Source: Dyadobacter psychrophilus
Lineage (GTDB): Bacteria > Bacteroidota > Bacteroidia > Cytophagales > Spirosomataceae
Assembly (NCBI RefSeq): GCF_900167945.1
Contig: NZ_FUZA01000014.1
Coordinates: forward strand, 1 to 54,189
DNA: 54,189 bases
Direction of reading: 5' to 3'
Of the stretch, positions 25,153-34,402 are shown piece after piece. The position numbers were made by a program, and so were the translations under genes. The notes under the pieces were generated by a model. The model made no database searches and was not told the origin of the DNA. It was given only the letters and a program-made list of their open reading frames with translations. Every line of letters begins with the position of its first letter. Within the stretch, counting starts at the first letter, position 1.

Positions 25153-25519
25153 TTTTATTTTGCTCAGGCAAACTACACTGCGCATTTACCTTGGGACCGG
25201 CCAAGGCATTCCGGGTTTAACCTTCTGGCAGCGGCTGTGGCGCAATAATCTGGCAAACTTTATATTAAAGAAGGCAAAAGAGTCCGGCATACGTCAGGCT
25301 ATTATGTTTCCGGTACGGGCCGGATTTTTAAAGGATACCAAACTCGTTTTTGCAACGACCGAGATTGTGCCGCCCAGATTGCCGGTCTGTATCGAAGTAA
25401 CTGGTGAGCCGCAGCAGCTGGCATCATTTATCGGGCTCAATGATGACCTTCTCAAAAACACTTTCATGGTTTTAGAAAACCCTGATACCTATCAAATCGT
25501 TTACCAGTCCAATCAATAA
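25139..25519 (+). CDS. DUF190 family protein (fluoride-operon companion)
   Basis: A 126-residue protein whose start overlaps the end of the CLC-F gene, indicating translational coupling. It has the DUF190 pattern (TLRIYLGTGQGIPGLTFWQRLW, KKAKESGIRQAIMFPVRAGF, RLPVCIEVTGEPQQL), a small ferredoxin-like fold with structural resemblance to PII-type regulators. DUF190 genes accompany crcB and CLC fluoride exporters in many bacteria. Its exact role is unknown, probably regulatory. The C-terminus lacks other domains. Confidence 0.75.
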   Translation: MENTDFILLRQTTLRIYLGTGQGIPGLTFWQRLWRNNLANFILKKAKESGIRQAIMFPVRAGFLKDTKLVFATTEIVPPRLPVCIEVTGEPQQLASFIGLNDDLLKNTFMVLENPDTYQIVYQSNQ

Positions 25520-25523
25520 TGTT

Positions 25524-25946
25524 ATGGAAAAATGGGTTTCTTATGCCGTTATTTCGATGCTCTTTGCGGGTCTCACCTCGGTCATTGCCAAATTTGGGCT
25601 TAAAAATGTAAGCGGCGATACCGGACTTGCCGTCCGGACAATTGTCGTTTTTATATTGATATGGGCAAATGCTTTATTTTTCCAGGATGTCAGGCAGTTT
25701 CGTAACCTGGACAAATCTGCGGTTCTATTTTTGGCCGTTTCAGGTATTACGACAAGTTTGTCATGGATCTTTTACTACCGTGCCATTAAGGTAGGTCCGG
25801 TCTCCCAGGTTGCTTTGATAGATAAAGGAAGTATCGTGATTGCGCTGCTTTTGTCAGTTTGGATATTGAAAGAGCCGCTTTCAATCAAAACAGTAGCAGG
25901 GGCTATTCTGATTGTTGCCGGACTGCTGGTCATCGCATGGAAATAG
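25524..25946 (+). CDS. Half-size EamA-family transporter, copy 1
   Basis: A 140-residue, five-helix membrane protein forming one EamA repeat: an N-terminal helix (AVISMLFAGLTSVIAKFGL), SGITTSLSWIFYYRAI and SQVALIDKGSIVIALLLSV, and a final ILIVAGLLVIAW. Canonical EamA proteins are two-repeat proteins of about 300 residues, so this must act as a dimer. The transported compound is unknown. It lies 5 bp after DUF190 and so belongs to the fluoride operon. A related protein lies at 29873-30286. Confidence 0.8.
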   Translation: MEKWVSYAVISMLFAGLTSVIAKFGLKNVSGDTGLAVRTIVVFILIWANALFFQDVRQFRNLDKSAVLFLAVSGITTSLSWIFYYRAIKVGPVSQVALIDKGSIVIALLLSVWILKEPLSIKTVAGAILIVAGLLVIAWK

Positions 25947-26058
25947 TATTACCAGACCGGGTTTCCCAGTAAATAGTCACCGGTTATGATTGCCGCGGAT
26001 ATCATCCAGAAATTCTTCAAAATTGGCCACTAGGTTTGATCCATATTTGAAAATAGTT

Positions 26059-26661
26059 ATGGCGACCCGCAAACTTTTGACTGAAATACAATGCATTATT
26101 GTCAGCCTTTATGAAAGCTTTGAAGACCAGACGTTATTTTTTCATACTGTAAACCATGTCTTGCAGGTAGTCACCCATGTGCAGGAATTGTGTGCTTATT
26201 ATCAAATCAGTGAAGCAGATACCTTTGTTGTAAGCACCGCAGCCTGGTTTCATGATCTGGGCTATTTGACTGTCGGTGCTGCGGGGCATGAGTACAAAAG
26301 TGCCGAGCTGGCTGGTAAATATCTAAGTGAAAGGTTGCCGGATGCAGACATGCTGATGCAGATTCAGCAGTGCATCCTGGCAACAATTTTACCGCAAAGA
26401 CCGCAGACCCTACTCGAGCAGATTATCTGCGATGCGGACCTGTATCATTTAGGCACAGAAGATTTCTTTTACCGTGACGGATTGATGCGAAAAGAAACTG
26501 AACTGCGGGTTGGCAAAATCGATGATAAAAAATGGCTTACAGGCTCCATCGATCTTTTGGAATCACACAAATTCCACACGAAATATTGCCAGCAGAATTT
26601 AGGCAAAAAGAAGCAATGGAATCTGGATACATCAAAAGCGATGCTGCAAAAAATTGAGTAA
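26059..26661 (+). CDS. HD-domain phosphohydrolase
   Basis: The likely start is the ATG at 26059 (MATRKLLTEIQCIIVSLYES). The frame opens at 25990 with a TTG and an unlikely leader. The HD domain has a first metal-binding His in FHTVNHVLQVVTHV, the HD pair in AAWFHDLGYL, and ICDADLYHLG supplying the later Asp. The rest is helical. The family hydrolyses phosphate esters, including nucleotides. It resembles the small HD proteins of Bacteroidota. It may be cotranscribed with the CLC-F gene, but a 112-bp gap separates it from the EamA gene. Confidence 0.75.
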   Translation: MATRKLLTEIQCIIVSLYESFEDQTLFFHTVNHVLQVVTHVQELCAYYQISEADTFVVSTAAWFHDLGYLTVGAAGHEYKSAELAGKYLSERLPDADMLMQIQQCILATILPQRPQTLLEQIICDADLYHLGTEDFFYRDGLMRKETELRVGKIDDKKWLTGSIDLLESHKFHTKYCQQNLGKKKQWNLDTSKAMLQKIE

Positions 26662-26773
26662 ATGTCTACTGGGGCCGTAAGCTGACACAAAAGACAGGAA
26701 TAGGGACGTATTTTCTACCCGGAGTTGTGGTATTGTACATGAAAATAATTGTAAATTAATTATAACTTTCAAA

Positions 26774-27448
26774 ATGAAAGTATTGCTTATAGAAGATGAA
26801 GCCGGATTTGCCCACGATGTGAAAACGTATCTGACCAGTAATGATATGACCTGCGAGTGGGCAAATACCATTGAGACAACACTGGAAAATATTTCTCTTT
26901 TTGAATATGATTGTATCCTGCTTGACCTGTCGCTGCCGGATGGAAACGGGATGAAAGTGCTCACAGAACTTAGAAAGCAAAACAAGACGGAAGGGGTGAT
27001 TATCATTTCGGCCAAGGATACCTTGGAAACCCGGCTCGAAGGACTTCAGCTTGGAGCGGATGACTATCTGACCAAGCCTTTTCATTTGTCTGAGCTGCTG
27101 GCCAGGATCCAGTCTCTTTTCAGAAGAAAACATTTTGAAGGAAATAATATGCTTCAATTGAATGAGATCCAGATTGATATGATGGCAAAATCAGTCAAGG
27201 TTAATGATCAGTTGGTAGAAATGACAAAAAAAGAATTCGAACTGATCCTGTATCTGATAGCCAACAAAAACAGGATACTTTCCAAATCATCGCTAGCCGA
27301 GCATTTATCGGGCGATATGGCCTACATGCTGGATAACCATGATTTCGTCTATACACATATGAAGAACTTAAAGAAAAAACTAATTACTGCCGGTTCAAAA
27401 GATTACATCAAAACAGTCTACGGGCTTGGTTATCAATGGATAATGTAA
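26774..27448 (+). CDS. OmpR-family response regulator
   Basis: A 224-residue transcription regulator. The receiver domain has the acidic pocket (LLIEDE), the phospho-acceptor Asp51 in CILLDLSLPDG, the conserved Ser/Thr in IISAKD and Lys in YLTKPF. The C-terminal winged helix (VEMTKKEFELILYL ... DFVYTHMKNLKKKLI ... IKTVYGLGYQWIM) identifies the OmpR/PhoB type. The stop overlaps the start of the histidine kinase gene by 13 bp. It probably regulates the transposon genes around it, most likely the efflux operon, as inference from position. Confidence 0.93.
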   Translation: MKVLLIEDEAGFAHDVKTYLTSNDMTCEWANTIETTLENISLFEYDCILLDLSLPDGNGMKVLTELRKQNKTEGVIIISAKDTLETRLEGLQLGADDYLTKPFHLSELLARIQSLFRRKHFEGNNMLQLNEIQIDMMAKSVKVNDQLVEMTKKEFELILYLIANKNRILSKSSLAEHLSGDMAYMLDNHDFVYTHMKNLKKKLITAGSKDYIKTVYGLGYQWIM

Positions 27449-28713
27449 AGCGTAAACTTTTACATCAAACGCTGAGAGGGTATGGTCTGTATGCTGTGCT
27501 GATTCTTTTACTGAGTACTCCGTTTTTCTATTTCTTGATACAAAAGCTGCATCTGGACGATGTGGATGAAGGCTTGGTGCTCAGAGCTGATGAGTTTAAA
27601 TTGCATATATTACCAGGCCTGAATGCATCGGAGATCGATCAGTGGAACCGCTTTAACAGGGATATGAAAATCCTGAAAGAACCTGTTATTAAGGGCGATT
27701 CGCTGTCTTTTCAGTTTTATTATGACAGTCTGATCACAGAACTGGAACCCTACCGGGTTTTGTTGTCGCCGGTCAAAATAGGTAACCTTCCCTACACTTT
27801 GTCGGTCAAAAATGATTTGATAGAATCGGAGGATTTGATTATGAGTCTCGCCTTGCTTTACAGCGGTCTATTGGTCGTGCTTCTGGCGGGCCTGTTCTAT
27901 ATCACAAAATATTATTCAAACCGGCTTTGGCTCCCTTTTTATAATACCCTGGATTCGATTGAGCAGTACGAAATTGATAAAACCCACAAACCTGATCTGC
28001 CGGATCCTGCCATTCAAGAGTTTTCAAGGCTTAACCAGTCCGTCCAGAACCTGATCGATCGTAGTAAAGTAACCTATGAAAACCAGCAGGAATTCATTGA
28101 AAATGCAGCACATGAACTTCAGACACCCCTGGCTGTGCTGCATGCAAAGCTTGATAGTTTTTTACAGCTGCCTGACCTGACAGCCAGCCAGCTGGCGGCG
28201 CTGTCTCCGTTGTACGATTTACTGGCCCGGTTAAACCGGTTGAATAAAAACCTGCTTCTTTTATCAAAAATTGATCATCAGTCCTATCACACAGCCGAAC
28301 GTTTTGATCTTGCGTTGGTCATTGAAAAAACAATCGATTTTTTCGAGGATCAGGCCACAGAAAAAAATATCCGGTTTGAGCATGTTAAACTGGAAAGTCA
28401 CTGGGTCGTATATAATATGGCGCTCGTTGAAATTCTTGTCAGCAACCTGCTTTTGAATGCGCTCACCCATAACCGGGAGTATGGTGTAATTCATATCGAA
28501 TTAAAAGGCTCGACACTGATCATAAGCAACACGGGGGCAACCAGCACAGTCTTGGCTGCTGAAAAGCTCTTTCAACGCTTCGCCAAAACAGGTAGCGCTT
28601 CAAAAGGAAACGGCCTTGGGCTTGCCATCGTAAAAAAGATAACGGATCTGTACGGTTGGATGATTGGCTATTCTTTTGAAGATGGTCTTCACTGTTTTAA
28701 GGTGCGTTTTTAG
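27436..28713 (+). CDS. Sensor histidine kinase
   Basis: A 425-residue kinase. An N-terminal membrane helix (GLYAVLILLLSTPFFYFLI), a periplasmic sensor region (about 40-135) and a second helix (LALLYSGLLVVLLAGLFYI) precede the dimerisation domain with the phosphorylated His about residue 226 in ENAAHELQTPLAV. The ATPase domain has the N box NLLLNALTHN, FQRFAKTG and the G2 box GNGLGLAIVKKI. It forms a two-component system with the OmpR-type regulator just upstream. The periplasmic part is not a known domain, so the signal is unknown. The stop is 6 bp from a convergent gene. Confidence 0.93.
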   Translation: MDNVKRKLLHQTLRGYGLYAVLILLLSTPFFYFLIQKLHLDDVDEGLVLRADEFKLHILPGLNASEIDQWNRFNRDMKILKEPVIKGDSLSFQFYYDSLITELEPYRVLLSPVKIGNLPYTLSVKNDLIESEDLIMSLALLYSGLLVVLLAGLFYITKYYSNRLWLPFYNTLDSIEQYEIDKTHKPDLPDPAIQEFSRLNQSVQNLIDRSKVTYENQQEFIENAAHELQTPLAVLHAKLDSFLQLPDLTASQLAALSPLYDLLARLNRLNKNLLLLSKIDHQSYHTAERFDLALVIEKTIDFFEDQATEKNIRFEHVKLESHWVVYNMALVEILVSNLLLNALTHNREYGVIHIELKGSTLIISNTGATSTVLAAEKLFQRFAKTGSASKGNGLGLAIVKKITDLYGWMIGYSFEDGLHCFKVRF

Positions 28714-28719
28714 GTTAGC

Positions 28720-29802
28720 TTATTTTGCTATGACCGGCAGCGGTTGCATCACAGGATGATTTGCTTTAAACTCTTTGCCTGCCAGTTTTGCAATGGTGGC
28801 TGCAATTTGGCCCTGGTAGTACTGCGCTTTCAGAGTGCTTTCTCCCTGGAAATTAATGGAAGGACCTATTAAGGCAATCCAGATTTGATCTGAACCATCG
28901 ACTTGCCTTCCATGGTCCTTCCATAATCCCTGTTTGGCCTGACCCCGGCCATGATCCGTGGTGATGATCAGCGTCGTTTTGCCCGCATAAAAAGGATCGG
29001 ACTCAATATGTTCCCAAAGCTCTTTGATCCAGGCGTCCGATTTATGTGCGGCATCCAGGTAAAAGTCGTAGAGCCCGCCATGGGCAAACTCGTCAGTGTC
29101 CCCAAAACCGAAATGAATCAACTTGGGCTTGTTGATTTTCATGTATTCGAGTCCGATTCGGAATGTGGTCACATCCAGCCTTTCGCTGCCATGGAACAGG
29201 TCTGGCAGTTCATGTTGCAAACGGTTCAGGGCGATCTGCTTTTCGGTTAGCTTGCCAGGCAAATCCCTGAAACCATCGTTAACCAGAAAGCCGCTGCGTT
29301 TTTCATTGAAAATGGAAGAGAAAACATCCCAGGATGCAAATGATGCTGTTTTGCCTTTAAATTCAGGCAACTTGTTAAGAAACTCGAACACGTTTTCATT
29401 TTTGTTTGGGCTCTTTGCATTTGAATTTACCGTGGAGTCGGCAAAACCTGTAAAAATCTCATTGTAACCGGGGTAAGAAAACCAGTGTGGGTTGGATACA
29501 TTCACTTGACTGCCGAGCGTGCGGTTACCCAGTAAGACTCCTTTTGAAAAGATCCGGGTCCACATAAAGGGCATCAACTTTTCTCTTCTTACTTTTGATG
29601 AGCCGGCCCAGAACTTGCCTTGGATGTAACGGGTATTATAACCGGCAGCCTTGTCAAATGTCAAAAGGCTGTCTGCGCCATTAAATAGCTCCTGCCATCT
29701 CAGCCCGTCAAGGGTCACGACAACAACGTTACCGGGTGTTTTTTGTGCCGATGCAAGCGTGCTTGCTGCGGCTAACAGAACAAAAAAGATGATTTTTTTC
29801 AT
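28720..29802 (-). CDS. Secreted alkaline phosphatase/phosphodiesterase-superfamily enzyme
   Basis: A 360-residue exported protein. A signal peptide (MKKIIFFVLLAAASTLASA) precedes VVVVTLDGLRWQELF, the metal-binding Asp strand, FSYPGYNEIFTG (nucleophile region), LIHFGFGDTDEFAHGG, LIITTDHGRGQ and WKDHGRQ. These metal-ligand motifs place it in the type I phosphodiesterase/nucleotide pyrophosphatase branch of the alkaline phosphatase superfamily. Substrates in this group include sulfates, nucleotides and phospholipids. Downstream of the EamA copy 2 and lipoprotein, it may act on lipid-linked or extracytoplasmic phosphates. It converges with the histidine kinase gene. Confidence 0.8.
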   Translation of the reverse strand: MKKIIFFVLLAAASTLASAQKTPGNVVVVTLDGLRWQELFNGADSLLTFDKAAGYNTRYIQGKFWAGSSKVRREKLMPFMWTRIFSKGVLLGNRTLGSQVNVSNPHWFSYPGYNEIFTGFADSTVNSNAKSPNKNENVFEFLNKLPEFKGKTASFASWDVFSSIFNEKRSGFLVNDGFRDLPGKLTEKQIALNRLQHELPDLFHGSERLDVTTFRIGLEYMKINKPKLIHFGFGDTDEFAHGGLYDFYLDAAHKSDAWIKELWEHIESDPFYAGKTTLIITTDHGRGQAKQGLWKDHGRQVDGSDQIWIALIGPSINFQGESTLKAQYYQGQIAATIAKLAGKEFKANHPVMQPLPVIAK

Positions 29803-29872
29803 TGATATATTCTCTGGTTAGGATTTAGTAAAAATAGCTTAGATCAGCCAGTGGGCGGTATGCTTCACAATT

Positions 29873-30286
29873 TTATAATATCAGAACCAAAGTCCCTCCA
29901 ACGATTAAAAGAGCGCCGATGGCTGCTTTCAGGGTTAATGCCTCTTTCAGGATCAGAACCGAAAGCAGAATGGTTAAGGCGACACTGAGTTTATCCACTG
30001 GGGCCACTTGTGATACTTTTCCAATTTGAAGCGCCTTATAATAAAATATCCACGAAAGACCGGTGGCCAGCCCGGATAAGACAAGAAAGATCAGGGTGTA
30101 CTTTGAAAGTTCATGAATGCCCTTAAGTTCACCTCGGGAGAATACAATTCCCCAGGCAACGATCAAAACAACTACCGTACGGATGGCTGTGGCCAGATCA
30201 GAATTGACCCCCGTGACACCGATTTTAGCCAGTATGGCTGTTAGAGAAGCAAAAAAAGCTGATAATAAGGCATAGGTCCACCACAT
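29873..30286 (-). CDS. Half-size EamA-family transporter, copy 2
   Basis: A 137-residue membrane protein with the same five-helix plan as 25524-25946 and the same blocks: LSWIFYYKALQIGKVSQVAPVDK and LILKEALTLKAAIGALLIVGG. The two copies lie about 4 kb apart in the transposon, on opposite strands and flanking the two-component system. This one is preceded on the same strand by the lipoprotein gene (43 bp). Transported substrates are unknown. It is not a fragment: the start MWWTYALLSAFFASLTAIL and the stop are both clean. Confidence 0.8.
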   Translation of the reverse strand: MWWTYALLSAFFASLTAILAKIGVTGVNSDLATAIRTVVVLIVAWGIVFSRGELKGIHELSKYTLIFLVLSGLATGLSWIFYYKALQIGKVSQVAPVDKLSVALTILLSVLILKEALTLKAAIGALLIVGGTLVLIL

Positions 30287-30328
30287 ACTATTTATAAATT
30301 TAATTGGCTAATCATTTAAAGCAAGCTC

Positions 30329-31222
30329 TTATTTGCGCTGATATGCATTCAAATGAACCGGTAGTTTCTTGTCACTTTCTTCGCTCAGGGTCAGGTAAGC
30401 GGATACATTTTTTGTGAAGGTTAGTGCTTCTCCCTGAGCTTCTAGCGAGTAGGGAAGAATCGAAGCGGGACGCACAAGCGCCTGAGCAATCGTCTCATTG
30501 CCTTTAAGTCGCCAGTGATAGATATGCAGGTAACTTTTAATGATAATCTGTGAATTATCCAGCGAAACGTTGCCATCGGTGATGTAGGAGCCTACATCGG
30601 TTCCTGGGGAAAAGGGCATTTCGGCTATAAATTCAGCTGTTAGGAGCCGGTCGTACACTTGTGGGAAAGCCAGTCGGTAGAGCCGTTTTTTGTTTTCCCT
30701 TTTGGAAAGTATATAAATATCTTTGCTTTGGTGATCGATAAGTAAACATTCTGCATCGCGCGGGCCATCCGGGTATTGAAATATAATTTTTTGGGCCCTG
30801 TCCGTGCTTGCCACTCCATCAGCAGGCTCTGCAATGCGGTAAATGCAGTAGTCTCCATGCGTATTGTCATTATCTCCAATATCTCCGATGTAAAGAAAGG
30901 GGCCTTCGGGAAAAGTAGTCATGGCGATGGCCTCCCAGTCGCGGTTGACCCCGCCTTCCACAGTTACTGATCTGGTCCCCTTCCCCAGACTGTCAATGGC
31001 AAAAATCCGGTTTGTATCCCCTGAATCGTTGTGGGTCCAAAAAACATTGCTGCTTAAACCGCTGGTCACAATCCCGGAAGCTTCGCTGATCTGACTATTT
31101 TCAATAACGCCCCTATCAAGGGCTGTTGAAAAAGAATCTGATTGGGAACCGGAGCTGACCGGGTCTTTTTTACAGGAGATAAAAAGTACTAACAGGCAAA
31201 TTTTGCAAAGTGATCTTTTCAT
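30329..31222 (-). CDS. Lipoprotein with predicted beta-propeller fold
   Basis: A 297-residue lipoprotein: signal peptide MKRSLCKICLLVLFISC with Cys17, then a Ser-rich linker. The body shows repeated short blocks (NVFWTHNDSGDTNRIFAIDS, RDWEAIAMTTFPEGPFLYIGDIGDN, DAECLLIDHQSKDIYILSKREN), which look like blades of a propeller of the kind seen in SdiA/phytase-like secreted proteins. The 69-bp gap after the RND pump gene suggests the same operon. I do not recognise a specific function. Confidence 0.65.
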   Translation of the reverse strand: MKRSLCKICLLVLFISCKKDPVSSGSQSDSFSTALDRGVIENSQISEASGIVTSGLSSNVFWTHNDSGDTNRIFAIDSLGKGTRSVTVEGGVNRDWEAIAMTTFPEGPFLYIGDIGDNDNTHGDYCIYRIAEPADGVASTDRAQKIIFQYPDGPRDAECLLIDHQSKDIYILSKRENKKRLYRLAFPQVYDRLLTAEFIAEMPFSPGTDVGSYITDGNVSLDNSQIIIKSYLHIYHWRLKGNETIAQALVRPASILPYSLEAQGEALTFTKNVSAYLTLSEESDKKLPVHLNAYQRK

Positions 31223-31291
31223 AGGGAAACAACTTTTGAGATGATTACAGCGATGCCTGGCGCACGATTGTGTACGTCAGGCATCAACAAT

Positions 31292-34200
31292 TTATTTGTC
31301 AGTCAGCTGCTTTCTGTAAATCAGCCGCATAAAGGTTGGAAATACCAGCAACAGCATGGGAAGCCCGAAAACAAATCCCCCAATAACCGCTACGGCCAAA
31401 GGCTGCTGCATCTGCGCGCCCAATCCGAGTCCCAAGGCAAGTGGCATTAGGGCGAGAATAGCGCCAATCGCTGTCATGAGCTTGGGCCGGATCCGCAGCG
31501 CAATCGCATAGTTGATCGATTCGTCAAGTTTACCGGACTGCGCCATATTCGCACGGAACTGGGCTACTGTAAAAATGGCATTTTCAGCCAGGATGCCTAC
31601 GATCATGATAATACCCGTATAACTGCTGACATTGAGGGGGATATTGGTTAAATACAAACCGGTAATACATCCGCAGATTCCCATCACCGAAATAAAGAGC
31701 AGCAAAAGGGCAAGCAGCCATTCTTTAAAAAGGAACATGAATACCCCGAATACAAGCAGGGAAGCAAGAACCAGGATCAATAGCAATTCGTGGAAAGACT
31801 GCTGCTGTTCGGAGTAAGCACCCCCATACGCAATTGTATACCCTTTGGGAAGTGAAAGTTTACTGTTAAGTGCCTGTTGGATTTCTGTAATGGCACTTCC
31901 CAGGTCAAGGTTACTAAGCCTGGCAGTGAGCACCACAGCGGATTTCAGGTTTTCCCGCCGCTGCTCGGTTTCTCCGGGGACAATCTGGACGCCGCTGAAA
32001 AAGGTAAGTGGGCGCGTTGAGCCATCCGGAAGAAAAATCAGCTGGTTTTTAATATGCTCCAGATCGTTCACTTTCAATTCAGCGAAGCGCATCACAATCC
32101 GCCGCATCTGTTCTCCGTCCTGCATCTGGCCCACCTGGATGCCCGCCGTCATGGCTGCCTGTGCCGGAGAAGGTACTGGCTGGTTGGCATTAATCCCCAG
32201 TGTGACTCCACCGGTATAGGCGGCCAGTTGATTTTGAAAATCCAGCAGCGAGATTTTATATTGGGCAAGGAGCGCCTGGTCAGGGGTAAAAACTAAGGTC
32301 GGGCCGGCGACTCTGAGACCATCGTTAATATCTTCCAAACCGCTGATCTTTGAAATGATACCTGCGGCCTGCTGTGAGATTTTTTGGAGCGTAGCGTAAT
32401 CATCACCAAAGAATTTAACTTCAATGGGCTGCGGTGTACTCATCAAATCCCCGAGAAGATCCGCAATCCGCTGTCCGAAAGAAATGTTAAGTACAGGTTG
32501 CTGTGAACTGATTTGTTTTCGCAGCTCATCGATCACATCAACCGTCTTTTTGGTCCGCACCTTTTTCAACTGAATGGAATAGTCCCCGTAATTCTGCGGT
32601 ACGGTGCTAAATGACATCCGTATGCCGGTCCTTCGGCTGTACGTTTCCACGTCGGGATGGGCAATGATCGTTTTTTCTACCTGCCGAAGTATGCGGTCCG
32701 TTTCGGGAAGCGAGGTACCCGCAGGCATAAAATAGTCAAGCACGATCGTGCCTTCATCCAGATCCGGCAGAAAACCCGTTTCGAGCTTTCCATAGCTCCA
32801 CCAGCCGCATAACATGAAAACGATCACCAGCAGGGTTGCCACAATGGGTTTATTAAAAAACCAGGTGAGCCACCTTAGATTTTTCATTTGCTGCTGACCA
32901 GTAACATGATGAGATTTTTTAGGCTCTTTAAAGCCGATCAGCATATGAAAGACAGGTAAAAGCAGCCAGGTAACCAGAAAGGACGTAACCATTGTCAGCT
33001 GCATGGTATCAGACAGTTCCCGGAAAAAGCTTCCGGCCAGTCCGCTCATCAGCCGGAACGGAAAGTGGATCACGATCGTGGCCAGAGAGGAGCCGACCAT
33101 CGCAGGAAATAGTTCGAGAATAGCCTCTTTAACGACGCTAAACCGGTCTTTACCGGGATGGTCTTCGTGCTTTCGGTAGATCTGTTCAATAATAACAATG
33201 GCATCATCAATAATAAGTCCGATAGAGGCCGCGATTGCTCCCAGCGACATGATGTTGATCGATATGCCGGCCAGATAAAGTACCAGCATGGTAAAACCCA
33301 GCGTAACAGGAATGGTTAACATCACAGCAAGACTCGCCCGCCAGGAGCGAAGAAATACGATCATAACCAAAATGGCAAGAAATAATCCTTCATAGATCGT
33401 CCTAATTACACTATCTATGCTATCTCCTACAAAAGAAGCCTGGTTGTAATAGGGTTTTAACACCATGCCCTGGGGAAGCTGTTTTTGAATTTCTGCCGCC
33501 TTCTGAGAACATTCTTTGGCAAAATCGATCAGATTAATACCCGGCTGCTTGATCAGGTCAATGAGCACAGCATCATGGCCGTTGGCATTGACAATCAAAA
33601 ATTCCACCTGCTCTTTCACTTCGACTTTCGCAAGATCTTTTAGTTTTACCAGCCGACTTCCGTCGTTTTTAATTACTAGGTTTTCAAGCTCTGTCACATC
33701 CATTAACCTGACATCCGTTAGCGACAGATAAAGACGGTTCAGGTCTTCTACCGGTCCATTGGAAAGCACATAGTTACTGTTATTGAAAACCAGGCTGATC
33801 ATCGAAGGTGTAATGCCCAGCAGCGACATTTTAACAGGATCCGTTGTGATGACAAACTCTTTGTTTTTCCCGCCCCTGACAACCACGTTGGAAATTCCCT
33901 GAACCTGAGAGAATAAAGGCCGAACGATCAGGTTCGCCTTATCGCGAAGGGCGACCAGACTGTGTTTTTTACTCTCCAGGGTATATCCATAAACTGGAAA
34001 TACAGATTGATTCATGGCTTCGGCAGCAATGCTGACTCCAGCAGGCAGAAAGTTTTTAATTTCATTGATCCGGCTTTCTACCTGGGTTTTTGCGCCATAG
34101 ACATCCGTGTTCCAATCAAAGAACACGTCTATGACACAGCTGCCGCGGCTGGTAGAGCTTTTTACGACCTGAACACCTTTTACTTTCTTGACCGCACTTT

Positions 34201-34402
34201 CCAAAGGTTTGGTTACCGTGATCATCATACGGTCAATGGGCTGCTGTCCGGCATCGGCAATCAGGGTGATCCTTGGAAACACTACTTCGGGAAACAGGTT
34301 CGTTTCCATTTGGGTATAAGAAAAAATACCTGCCATCGTCAGCAACAAACCGATAAACAGAATGGGTTTGCTGAATATTTGAAGATAATTTTTATTCTCC
34401 AT
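31292..34402 (-). CDS. RND efflux pump inner-membrane transporter
   Basis: A 1036-residue RND transporter of the usual size with twelve predicted helices. The N-terminus (SKPILFIGLLLTMAGIFSY) is followed by periplasmic domains. The proton-relay helix has ASIGLIIDDAIVIIEQIYR (Asp-Asp and Glu), and the second half repeats the layout (GIIMIVGILAENAIFTVAQF). The Asp pair resembles the HAE multidrug branch more than the CusA metal-efflux branch. It is preceded by the PAP2 gene (11-bp overlap) and, further upstream, by the adaptor and outer-membrane factor genes. The substrate cannot be told from sequence. Confidence 0.9.
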   Translation of the reverse strand: MENKNYLQIFSKPILFIGLLLTMAGIFSYTQMETNLFPEVVFPRITLIADAGQQPIDRMMITVTKPLESAVKKVKGVQVVKSSTSRGSCVIDVFFDWNTDVYGAKTQVESRINEIKNFLPAGVSIAAEAMNQSVFPVYGYTLESKKHSLVALRDKANLIVRPLFSQVQGISNVVVRGGKNKEFVITTDPVKMSLLGITPSMISLVFNNSNYVLSNGPVEDLNRLYLSLTDVRLMDVTELENLVIKNDGSRLVKLKDLAKVEVKEQVEFLIVNANGHDAVLIDLIKQPGINLIDFAKECSQKAAEIQKQLPQGMVLKPYYNQASFVGDSIDSVIRTIYEGLFLAILVMIVFLRSWRASLAVMLTIPVTLGFTMLVLYLAGISINIMSLGAIAASIGLIIDDAIVIIEQIYRKHEDHPGKDRFSVVKEAILELFPAMVGSSLATIVIHFPFRLMSGLAGSFFRELSDTMQLTMVTSFLVTWLLLPVFHMLIGFKEPKKSHHVTGQQQMKNLRWLTWFFNKPIVATLLVIVFMLCGWWSYGKLETGFLPDLDEGTIVLDYFMPAGTSLPETDRILRQVEKTIIAHPDVETYSRRTGIRMSFSTVPQNYGDYSIQLKKVRTKKTVDVIDELRKQISSQQPVLNISFGQRIADLLGDLMSTPQPIEVKFFGDDYATLQKISQQAAGIISKISGLEDINDGLRVAGPTLVFTPDQALLAQYKISLLDFQNQLAAYTGGVTLGINANQPVPSPAQAAMTAGIQVGQMQDGEQMRRIVMRFAELKVNDLEHIKNQLIFLPDGSTRPLTFFSGVQIVPGETEQRRENLKSAVVLTARLSNLDLGSAITEIQQALNSKLSLPKGYTIAYGGAYSEQQQSFHELLLILVLASLLVFGVFMFLFKEWLLALLLLFISVMGICGCITGLYLTNIPLNVSSYTGIIMIVGILAENAIFTVAQFRANMAQSGKLDESINYAIALRIRPKLMTAIGAILALMPLALGLGLGAQMQQPLAVAVIGGFVFGLPMLLLVFPTFMRLIYRKQLTDK

